The notes under the pieces were generated by a model. That model did no database searches. It was not told where the DNA came from and saw only the letters and a list, made by a program, of their open reading frames with translations. Positions 1 to 6,014 of a DNA stretch of 12,263 nt are shown piece by piece. Position numbers and translations under genes: made by a program. The stretch is from the NCBI GenBank assembly GCA_030690515.1, contig JAUYGP010000093.1:1-12263 (forward strand), read 5' to 3'. Positions within the stretch are counted from its first letter, which is position 1. Each line of letters opens with the position of its first letter. This stretch comes from Giesbergeria sp. GTDB taxonomy: Bacteria > Pseudomonadota > Gammaproteobacteria > Burkholderiales > Burkholderiaceae_C.

Positions 1-254
1 CGGATGGTGTCGCCCTGGTTGCCGCCACTGATCGTGGGGCGGTCAATACCACGTAGCGTTATGGGCTTGTCAATCAGCAGGTTGACGCGGTACATGCCGC
101 GCGCCACCTCGACCACATCGCCCGCAGCCGCCGCCTGCACCGCTGCCGCCAAATCCTGGCCGGGCTGCACCTGGATGGTGGCTGCCCAGGATACGCACGC
201 CGCCCCCAAGCCCAGCAGCGCAACGAGGGAGGCGCGCACTAAACCATGCGTCAT
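1..254 (-). CDS. nosD: NosD, periplasmic copper-site maturation protein of N2O reductase (N-terminal fragment)
   Basis: Only the first 84 codons are present; the gene continues past the left edge. The product begins MTHGLVRASL and has a basic n-region, a hydrophobic stretch (about residues 9-24) and a likely signal peptidase site near ASW-AA, so it should be exported. The mature start, ATIQVQPGQDLAAAVQAAAAGD followed by VEVARGMYRVN and a PITLRGIDRPTI segment, is typical of the first rungs of the NosD beta-helix (CASH/carbohydrate-binding fold). NosD is known to work with the NosFY ABC transporter in building the CuZ sulfide-copper centre of NosZ. The ATG (254-252) overlaps the nosR stop as ATGA, indicating translational coupling. 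Identification rests on this fragment plus context. Confidence 0.88.
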   Translation of the reverse strand, partial: MTHGLVRASLVALLGLGAACVSWAATIQVQPGQDLAAAVQAAAAGDVVEVARGMYRVNLLIDKPITLRGIDRPTISGGNQGDTI

Positions 255-2887
255 GGGATCAACCAGCCCATCGACTTGAGCACCAGGAACAGCGCCGCGC
301 CGATCAGCAGGTTCTTGAACCCCACGTAGCTCATCATGTCCATGACGTTTGCCGCACGGTAGTTGCCACGCCACCATGGGCCGTCCTTGACGTAGCGGCG
401 GCCCGACAGGCGGATCAGCACTTCGTACACGCTCCAGCCAAACCACCAGCCAATGATGGCGCCGGACGACAGCGTTCCCAGGGCCGTCATGACCCACGCC
501 ACCGTGGCGGCCACAGCCAGAGAGAACCCTGCGATCTGCAACGCGCGTTGGCTGTGCCAGCCCTCGGTGCTCCAGGGCCAAAGATGGTCGCGCACTTCCA
601 TGATGATCCACTTCAGGCTCGATTCGCCTGCCTTGTGCCAGGGTGCCACAGGTTCGGTAGGCATGCGGGGGTCGGGGCCATTGGCCGCCTTAGCGCTGAT
701 CTGCTCGGTGAAGCTGGCTGCCGGGTGGATTGGAATAAAGTAACCATTCGCCCCAATGGGGGTGATCTCCAGGCCGTCTTTCTCGCGGCGCTTGCGCTCT
801 TTGGCCAGGGGCGGGCAGCCCTTGGTGTCGGTGTACAAAATCATGCAATCGAGGCAGTGCAGGCACTCGCGGTGGTCGATACGGCCATCGGCATCAATCG
901 CCTGCGCGCCACAACCCACGGCGCAGGCCTTGCAGCTGTTGCAATCTTGCTTGCGCTTGAGGCCAAACCAGCGGAAGGTGCTGGGCATGGCCAGCGAGGC
1001 GCCCAGCGGGCAGATGTATTTGCAGTACGGGCGCTCGATAAAAATCGACAGGCCCAGGATGGCGGCCACGAACAACCCGTAAGGCCAGGCGCGGTTCTGG
1101 ATGCCAACCAGGAAGGTGGTCTTGAAGGGCTCCACTTCGGAGAGCTTCTCTGCCAGGCCCATGGAGAACATGGACATGGTGAGCAGGAAAAAGAAGATGG
1201 CGTACTTGAGCCACTTGAGCCGGTCATGCCAGCGCTGCGGCAGTTGTGTCTGGAAGCGCTTGAGACCCACCACACGCGCCACCTTGTAGATGGCCTCGGA
1301 GAGCGAGCCAAACGGGCACATCCAGCCGCAGAACAGGCCACGCCCAAACAAGAACACCGTGATGATGATGAACACCCAGAACAGGAAAATGAACGGGTCG
1401 GACAAGAACAACGACCAGGTCCACTGGAACAGCAGCGCGTGGAACCAGGTCAGCACCTGGGTGATGGAGGGCTGCGCCATGACGCCAAAACCCACGAACA
1501 CGATAGACAGGCCCCAGGCGGTGTATTTGAAGGCGTTGACCGGCCACTTGTTCTTGTGCGTGGACAGACGCGTCAGCTTTTCGCGGTAGGCATAGACCAC
1601 GGTCACAGCGACCAGCAGCACGATGAACAGGCCGATTTCTACCGCGCGCGCTTTCCAGATACGCACCCAGGGCGCATCGGGCTCGACCACTTTCGGGCGG
1701 CCGCCCTCGAGCATGGAGCCCGGCAGCCAGTAGGGCGTGTCGAAGCTGGTGAAGCTCCGGGCGCCGGTGGCACGATCAACGCGGTTGCCCAGCAGGCTCA
1801 GCTTCCAGGGGTAGGCATCGGAAAATGCTTGCGAGCGGATGATGAAGATGGCCGATTCGTCGAAACTGGGCGCGCCTGCAGCCTGGACGCCGTACAGATT
1901 CAAATAATCGAGATCGCGGAAGGTGAAGGCATCCGCGCCCTGCCGAACCTGCACGCGGTCGTACAGCCCGCCGCGCACAAAACCCGAGCCCTTAAACGAC
2001 TCGCGTCCGGCAGTACGGATGATGAAGATGGCGTGTTCGCCTTCTTTGATCTGAAGTTTGAGGTTTTCCCAACTGGTAGAACCAAGCACGCTTTTACCGA
2101 TGTCGGGGTGGCTCAAGCTCCCGAACCACAACTCGATGAAGGGCTCTGCGCTGCGGTCCTGGCCCAATTGCTCGGGCATCACACGCAAGTGCTGCACAGC
2201 GCCGCGCCCCACCAGTTCGTCCCATGTCAGGGGTTCGCCCGTCACCTTGTAGCGCGCGGGTTCGCGCACGGTGGGCGCAAGAATGCCAACCTGCTTCGCC
2301 ACCGCCGTACCCGAGGCCATCATGACCTGGTTTTGCGCAATCACCGTGACCGTGGCGCCCGAGATGGCGTCCAGCCCGACCACATCCTCGTCAGGGCGTG
2401 ACTGGCCAATTTCAATTTTCTCGGCGACCGACTTGCCGAGGTACTGGTCGTTGAATTTCAGTAGTGCAGATTCGGGAATGCCCAGCAGCAGGATGGGCTC
2501 GGAGTGCTTGAGCACCTTGACGCCGACGAAGTGGCCGGTCTTGTCCATGCCGATCAGCGTGACCACGGGCTTGCCCGAGTAGGCGGGTGTGTCTGTGATG
2601 TCGGTCGAAAGCATCACATAGCCCAGCAACTGGCTGCCTTCACCGGCCTTGTCGTAGGCCTCAACGTAGGGCGGCTGGCCCTTGCGTTCTGAAAAATGGG
2701 TGGCGCCGGGGAACACGTCCTTGCACGGTAGCAAGGCGCACATGTCCTTGGCGGTCGCCAGTTCGGCCGGAAGTTCGGCCTCGTAGGAGCCTGTGCCCGC
2801 CGCCTGTGCGCCTGGAGAGAGTGACGTCAGCGCAACAATGAGCGTGACCCAGAGAATCGACAGAAGGCGGAATTTCGGCAAAAGCAT
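251..2887 (-). CDS. nosR: NosR, membrane flavo-iron-sulfur protein needed for N2O reduction
   Basis: Reading from the ATG at 2887 gives 878 residues. A TTG five codons upstream is possible but sits in the T tract of a hairpin. In order: signal peptide (about 1-30); periplasmic FMN-binding domain with the covalent flavin site SGAT at 176-179; transmembrane segments near 416-433, 455-472 and 494-515; a polyferredoxin-like CxxxCP motif at C520/C524; helices near 560-578 and 600-617; a second CxxxCP at C622/C626; ferredoxin-like cysteines at 649, 652, 655, 659 and 675, 678, 681, 691; then about 185 further residues with hydrophobic segments near 783-800 and 855-872. NosR is required for nos expression and for electron supply to NosZ in Pseudomonas stutzeri. 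Here it is longer than that roughly 720-residue protein. It lies downstream of nosZ, separated by a terminator-like hairpin, and overlaps nosD by 4 bp. Its start has only a weak GGAT Shine-Dalgarno. Confidence 0.96.
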   Translation of the reverse strand: MLLPKFRLLSILWVTLIVALTSLSPGAQAAGTGSYEAELPAELATAKDMCALLPCKDVFPGATHFSERKGQPPYVEAYDKAGEGSQLLGYVMLSTDITDTPAYSGKPVVTLIGMDKTGHFVGVKVLKHSEPILLLGIPESALLKFNDQYLGKSVAEKIEIGQSRPDEDVVGLDAISGATVTVIAQNQVMMASGTAVAKQVGILAPTVREPARYKVTGEPLTWDELVGRGAVQHLRVMPEQLGQDRSAEPFIELWFGSLSHPDIGKSVLGSTSWENLKLQIKEGEHAIFIIRTAGRESFKGSGFVRGGLYDRVQVRQGADAFTFRDLDYLNLYGVQAAGAPSFDESAIFIIRSQAFSDAYPWKLSLLGNRVDRATGARSFTSFDTPYWLPGSMLEGGRPKVVEPDAPWVRIWKARAVEIGLFIVLLVAVTVVYAYREKLTRLSTHKNKWPVNAFKYTAWGLSIVFVGFGVMAQPSITQVLTWFHALLFQWTWSLFLSDPFIFLFWVFIIITVFLFGRGLFCGWMCPFGSLSEAIYKVARVVGLKRFQTQLPQRWHDRLKWLKYAIFFFLLTMSMFSMGLAEKLSEVEPFKTTFLVGIQNRAWPYGLFVAAILGLSIFIERPYCKYICPLGASLAMPSTFRWFGLKRKQDCNSCKACAVGCGAQAIDADGRIDHRECLHCLDCMILYTDTKGCPPLAKERKRREKDGLEITPIGANGYFIPIHPAASFTEQISAKAANGPDPRMPTEPVAPWHKAGESSLKWIIMEVRDHLWPWSTEGWHSQRALQIAGFSLAVAATVAWVMTALGTLSSGAIIGWWFGWSVYEVLIRLSGRRYVKDGPWWRGNYRAANVMDMMSYVGFKNLLIGAALFLVLKSMGWLIP

Positions 2888-2897
2888 CGGATATCCA

Positions 2898-2940
2898 AAC
2901 AAGAAAAAGGGGCAGCGCAGCCCGGTGACCGCGCTGCCCC
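2898..2940 (-). terminator. Rho-independent terminator-like hairpin between nosZ and nosR
   Basis: A perfect 10-bp inverted repeat, GGGGCAGCGC (2909-2918) and GCGCTGCCCC (2931-2940), encloses a 12-nt loop. On the minus strand, the direction of nosZ and nosR transcription, it is followed directly by TTTTTCTTGTTT (2908-2897). It begins 12 bp after the nosZ stop and ends 21 bp before the nosR ATG. The classic GC stem plus U tract supports intrinsic termination or attenuation and also 3'-end protection of nosZ mRNA. Because nosR and nosD have no other visible promoter, read-through is the likely source of their transcript. Confidence 0.85.
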
Positions 2941-2952
2941 GAGCGAGGTTTT

Positions 2953-4896
2953 TTAGGCCTCGACCAGCATGCGCGAACGCATTTCAAGGTGCAGCGCGTG
3001 GCAGAAGTTCGTGCAGTAGGCCCAGTACACACCAGGCTTGTCGGCAATGAAGGTGACCGACTGGGTCTGCTGCGGATTGACGATGAAGTTGATGTCGTAC
3101 TTCGGAATCGCCAAACCGTGCGTCAAGTCTTCCACCTTGTCGAGGTTGGTGAGGATGATGGTCACCTCATCGCCACGCTTGACGGTCCACTCGCGCAGGC
3201 CGAATGCGGGCGCCTGGGAAGTGAGGTACACGGTAACCTTCTTGCCCTTGCGCTCCACGCGGCAGTCCTTCGCATCCTTGACGGCGAGCGGGAATTCGTT
3301 GAGGTCATACACCTGGCGCGTACGGATCAGGTTGCGCGGGATGATGATGGAGTCGTGCGGCTCGGAGTACAACGAGTGGTCATGCACAAGCACCATCTTC
3401 TCGCCGCTGATGTCGATCAACTGCCCAGTCTCGGGGTGCAGCGGGCCAACAGGCAGGAAGCGGTCCTTGGAGAACTTGTTGTCCGACAGGAAGTACTTGC
3501 CATCGGCGTCCTTGGTTTCACCCATGGAGGTGAAACCGTGGCCCGGCTGGTACATCACGTCGAGACGGTCCACCACGACCTTGGCTGTCTTGTCGCCCTT
3601 GAACGACTTGATGGCGGCTTCCACGTTCCACTTGACGATCTGGCTGTCCAGGAACAGCGTGGTGTAGGCATTGCCGCGGCCGTCAAAGCCGGTGTGCAGT
3701 GGGCCCAGGCCGATTTCGGGCTCGGCCACCACGGTTTCGCGGGCTTCTTTGAGCTCGCCGTCGAACCACTTCAGCACCAGAGCGTGCTCGATCAGGGTGG
3801 CGGTGGGCGAGAGCTTGCCGGAGCAAGCGTAGTACTTGCCGTCCGGGCTGGCATTCACACCGTGCGGGTTCTTGGACACCGGCACGTAGCACACCAACGC
3901 GGTTTTAGGATCGGGGTTGCTGGCCTTGGTGCCATCGACCACGGGCACCTTGGAGCCACCGTAGTTCTTGAACTTACCCGCCTTGACGGCTTCTTCGATA
4001 CGCGCAACGTTGAAAAAGAGGCAGGCATCCGTCTCGGCCGACATCATGTCTTCGTAGTGCACGCCGTTTTCAGTGTTGTACTGATTGGTGGCGGCAAGCT
4101 TGCCGTCGTAAGACGTTGCGACCAGGTCGCAGTTGCCGTCGATCAGCACCAGCCAGCGCACTTCCATGCTTTCGGAATCGACGCAGGTGAAGATGGAGCG
4201 GTAGTCCGCCGTGGCGTCCATGTTCTTGCCATTGTTGTCCAGGGGAATGGAGAACTCACCACCGCAGAAAACGCGCGTGGTGTGGTTAATGGCTTGGTCT
4301 ACAGGGTCGCGCTTGTCGGGGAAGGTGCCGTGGAAACCCTGCACCAGCGGCAGCTCGGTGATCTTGTCGGTTTCCATCGTATCCATGCGGATACGTGCCA
4401 GGCGGCCGTGGATCTTGTCGTTGACGAACATGTATTTGCCGTCGTAGGTGCCATCCTTGTACGAAGGGTGCACGTGGTGCGTATCGCCCGTTTTGTACTT
4501 GACGCTGCCGTCGGCTTTGGTGCCGATGATTTTCTTGGATTCGTTGGTGATGCCCCAGCCCACCATGCAGTCCATGTTGAAGACGGGAATGCTCTTGAGC
4601 AGGCGACCGGAAGGCAAACCATAAATACGGCAATCCCCTGAGTGACCACCAGAAGAGAAGGCATAGTAATCGTCGAGCTGGCCGGGATGCACCTCGTACT
4701 TGCTGTAGTCAACGCCGCCCTTGGTCGCTGCGACTGGAGCTGCAGCAGGAGCTGCTGCGGGTGCCGCGCTGGCTGCGGGCTTGTCGTTGCAGGCAGCGAC
4801 CCCGACGGTCAAGCCTGCCAAGGCAGCGGTGTTGATGAACCGACGGCGTCCTATGCCAACGGATGCTGCGTTCAAGTCTTCTGTCTTCTTACTCAT
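2953..4896 (-). CDS. nosZ: Nitrous-oxide reductase NosZ (clade I, Tat-exported)
   Basis: The product has 647 residues and reduces N2O to N2 in the periplasm, the last step of denitrification. The ATG at 4896 was chosen because it follows a GAGAGG (4912-4907) and begins the Tat signal; the open frame upstream lacks such a signal. The twin-arginine motif GRRRFIN is at 16-22, marking clade I. A hydrophobic stretch ends in VAAC (C36), a lipobox match, followed by an Ala/Pro linker (about 40-57). Candidate CuZ histidines, aligned from memory to the P. stutzeri ligands, are H140, H141, H189, H345, H401, H453 and H514, so all seven appear present. The C-terminal cupredoxin domain has the CuA set H593, C628, C632, H636 and M639 in CTNFCHALHLEM; position 630 is Asn where P. 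stutzeri has Trp. nosZ lies 28 bp after the DUF2946-like gene and precedes nosR, unlike the common nosR-nosZ order. Confidence 0.98.
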   Translation of the reverse strand: MSKKTEDLNAASVGIGRRRFINTAALAGLTVGVAACNDKPAASAAPAAAPAAAPVAATKGGVDYSKYEVHPGQLDDYYAFSSGGHSGDCRIYGLPSGRLLKSIPVFNMDCMVGWGITNESKKIIGTKADGSVKYKTGDTHHVHPSYKDGTYDGKYMFVNDKIHGRLARIRMDTMETDKITELPLVQGFHGTFPDKRDPVDQAINHTTRVFCGGEFSIPLDNNGKNMDATADYRSIFTCVDSESMEVRWLVLIDGNCDLVATSYDGKLAATNQYNTENGVHYEDMMSAETDACLFFNVARIEEAVKAGKFKNYGGSKVPVVDGTKASNPDPKTALVCYVPVSKNPHGVNASPDGKYYACSGKLSPTATLIEHALVLKWFDGELKEARETVVAEPEIGLGPLHTGFDGRGNAYTTLFLDSQIVKWNVEAAIKSFKGDKTAKVVVDRLDVMYQPGHGFTSMGETKDADGKYFLSDNKFSKDRFLPVGPLHPETGQLIDISGEKMVLVHDHSLYSEPHDSIIIPRNLIRTRQVYDLNEFPLAVKDAKDCRVERKGKKVTVYLTSQAPAFGLREWTVKRGDEVTIILTNLDKVEDLTHGLAIPKYDINFIVNPQQTQSVTFIADKPGVYWAYCTNFCHALHLEMRSRMLVEA

Positions 4897-4906
4897 GATG
4901 GAATTA

Positions 4907-4912
4907 CCTCTC
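4907..4912 (-). promoter_or_regulatory. Ribosome binding site of nosZ
   Basis: GAGAGG on the minus strand lies 10 nt before the ATG at 4896. It fixes the nosZ start and rules in favour of the Tat-signal-bearing 647-residue form over the 26-codon-longer open frame. Confidence 0.6.
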
Positions 4913-4924
4913 TTTAGGATGGGC

Positions 4925-5281
4925 TCAGGAAAAACAGGGGGGCGCACGCGCCGGCGGTGGTGCCGCCGTGGCAATCACCGTAAAAACGCGGGCGGGAAGG
5001 GCGGGAATGTCGGCCTGCGGCAGCAGCACAGGCAGCGCAACATGCGTCGTGACGGGCACCGTGGCACCCAGCAGGCACATGGGGCAATCCATGCCGACGG
5101 CGCCGAGCTCAACGGTGCCACCATCAGAATGGACGAATAATTTGACGGCACCCGTGCTGGTGCAAACCATTTCCGTCACTTGGGGCTGGATGATGGGCGA
5201 CGCAACGGCCGCCCCCAGATACAGAGCAAACCAAGCCAATAACCACCAGCGCAATCGCGTCATGGATCTCAGGGTTTTCAT
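4925..5281 (-). CDS. Small secreted DUF2946-like protein, first gene of the nos operon
   Basis: This 118-residue protein is not functionally assigned. A basic n-region and a hydrophobic core (about residues 11-27) ending in VAS-P indicate Sec export. The mature part has C40 in EMVCTSTG, a GMDCPMCL motif (M64, C66, M68, C69) and a Pro-rich tail ending RAPPCFS. The paired 'VC...G' and 'CPxCL' motifs and the Pro/Ala tail resemble the DUF2946 family, small exported proteins often found near metal genes. The Met/Cys spacing suggests, without proof, copper or haem-related chemistry. It ends 28 bp before nosZ and is the first gene after the predicted anaerobic promoter, so it should be co-transcribed with nosZ. 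The first ATG (5281) lies only about 2 nt from the predicted transcript start; the ATG at 5263 (MTRLRWW) also gives a complete signal peptide and is a credible alternative start (112 residues). Confidence 0.82.
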   Translation of the reverse strand: MKTLRSMTRLRWWLLAWFALYLGAAVASPIIQPQVTEMVCTSTGAVKLFVHSDGGTVELGAVGMDCPMCLLGATVPVTTHVALPVLLPQADIPALPARVFTVIATAAPPPARAPPCFS

Positions 5282-5289
5282 AGTGATTC

Positions 5290-5295
5290 AGTATA
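5290..5295 (-). promoter_or_regulatory. -10 element of the nos operon promoter
   Basis: TATACT on the minus strand (5295-5290) differs from TATAAT at one position. Its centre is 31 bp downstream of the centre of the FNR/NNR-type dyad at 5317-5330, the geometry of a class II activator promoter with the activator near -41.5. The predicted transcript start is about 5282-5283, next to the first ATG of the DUF2946-like gene. Confidence 0.65.
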
Positions 5296-5316
5296 GGCGG
5301 GTAATCCCTAGTGTTT

Positions 5317-5330
5317 TTGACATTTGTCAC
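5317..5330. promoter_or_regulatory. FNR/NNR (DNR)-family binding site in the divergent nos control region
   Basis: The 14-bp site TTGAC-ATTT-GTCAC matches the dyad TTGAC-N4-GTCAA at 9 of 10 arm positions. Within it TGACA-TT-TGTCA is a perfect inverted repeat. FNR/CRP-family regulators of denitrification (FNR, NNR/DNR, NnrR) bind dyads of this TTGAY-N4-RTCAA type. It is correctly placed to activate the minus-strand operon. It also lies 221 bp upstream of the cytochrome gene on the plus strand and could serve both directions. Which family member binds cannot be told from the site. Confidence 0.72.
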
Positions 5331-5550
5331 GATTGCTCTCAGGGGTAAACCCGAAAATCTGTGCTGCTCGGCTTACATTACGGACTGTGCTTTCGGTGCT
5401 TTAGCGGTTCTGTGCAGAAATGCCAGCCCCGCGCGGTCTGCCTTGTGGCGTGACCCTTACAGTGGCGCCGCCATGCCGTTCGCGCGAGGCCGCTTGCACT
5501 CAAGTGGGTCCCGCACTTTTTTACCGACCCAAAACACAGAGACAGTCCCC
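5331..5550 (+). other. Intergenic leader region of the cytochrome c-apbE operon
   Basis: With the promoter sites above, positions 5282-5550 form the 269-bp gap between the divergent nos genes. In 5331-5550 I see no credible gene: the open frame running into the cytochrome gene from a GTG at 5311 encodes a signal-less, Arg/Ser-rich leader. A plus-strand -10 at the class II distance from the dyad (GAAAAT near 5353-5358) is weak, so the cytochrome promoter is not located with confidence. A long 5' leader of up to about 190 nt is possible. Confidence 0.4.
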
Positions 5551-6000
5551 ATGCAAAACCGCACTTCCGTTTTCGCCGTTGCCGCCCTGGCACTTTTTTT
5601 GACCGCCTGCGGCGACAAAAAACCCGCTGAGTCGACGGCTCCAGCGCCAGCCCCCGTGGCTGCGGCGCCTGCACCCGCTGCTGCACCCGCACCAGCAGCA
5701 GCCCCCGAAGCGGCACCTGCCGCAGCACCTGCCCCTGTGGCCGACAGCGGCCTGGGCAAGAGCGCCTACAACAAGACCTGTGCCCTGTGCCATGCCGCTG
5801 GCGTCGCTGGCGCGCCCAAGCCCGGCGACAAGGCCGACTGGGGCCCACGTATCGCCCAAGGCAAGGACACGCTGTACAAGCACGCCCTGGAAGGTTTTAC
5901 CGGCGCCAAGGGCATGATGCCCGCCCGTGGTGGCAACAGCAAAATGGCTGACGACGACGTCAAGGCCGCTGTTGACTACATGGTTGGTTTGTCCAGCTAA
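5551..6000 (+). CDS. Lipoprotein c5-like monohaem cytochrome c
   Basis: The product has 149 residues. A lipoprotein signal peptide ends in the lipobox LTAC (C20). An Ala/Pro tether (about 25-64) of repeated AP and AAAP units follows, then a compact class I cytochrome domain with haem-binding CALCH (77-81) and the distal Met in GMMPARGG (M122/M123, M123 favoured). The MPARGG...DDDVKAAVDYMV ending is characteristic of cytochrome c5-type proteins. It should be a membrane-tethered periplasmic electron carrier. Divergence from the nos operon, and apbE 14 bp downstream, make it a candidate electron donor for NosZ, though c5 proteins serve several reductases and oxidases. ATG 5551 was chosen because it starts the lipoprotein signal; its Shine-Dalgarno (AGAGA, 5538-5542) is weak. 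The low-complexity linker matches the style of the NosZ N-terminus. Confidence 0.92.
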   Translation: MQNRTSVFAVAALALFLTACGDKKPAESTAPAPAPVAAAPAPAAAPAPAAAPEAAPAAAPAPVADSGLGKSAYNKTCALCHAAGVAGAPKPGDKADWGPRIAQGKDTLYKHALEGFTGAKGMMPARGGNSKMADDDVKAAVDYMVGLSS

Positions 6001-6002
6001 CC

Positions 6003-6008
6003 GGAGAG
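6003..6008 (+). promoter_or_regulatory. Ribosome binding site of apbE
   Basis: GGAGAG starts 2 bases after the cytochrome stop codon and lies 6 nt before the ATG at 6015. Its strength and spacing decide this start over the in-frame ATG three codons later. Confidence 0.75.
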
Positions 6009-6014
6009 ACGGCC

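Noticed and set aside
548..2401. 617-residue plus-strand open frame opposite nosR
   Set aside because: It is a mirror of a high-GC gene: His/Gln/Arg-rich, with no signal, domain or ribosome site, lying wholly inside well-conserved nosR.
2989..4641. 550-residue plus-strand open frame opposite nosZ
   Set aside because: Antisense shadow of nosZ with Val/His/Gly-rich composition and no recognisable fold; NosZ accounts for the constraint on this DNA.
4897..4974. 26-codon upstream extension of nosZ
   Set aside because: It overlaps the DUF2946-like gene and displaces the Tat signal. The ATG at 4896 has the GAGAGG and the correct signal architecture.
5311..5550. N-terminal extension of the cytochrome gene from a GTG at 5311
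   Set aside because: It would place the lipoprotein signal 80 residues inside the protein and would start within the regulatory dyad.
5641..5745. Ala/Pro-coding repeat (GCACCTGCC-like units) as a tandem repeat or mobile element
   Set aside because: It is an in-frame low-complexity protein linker with varied codons, not a DNA-level repeat.
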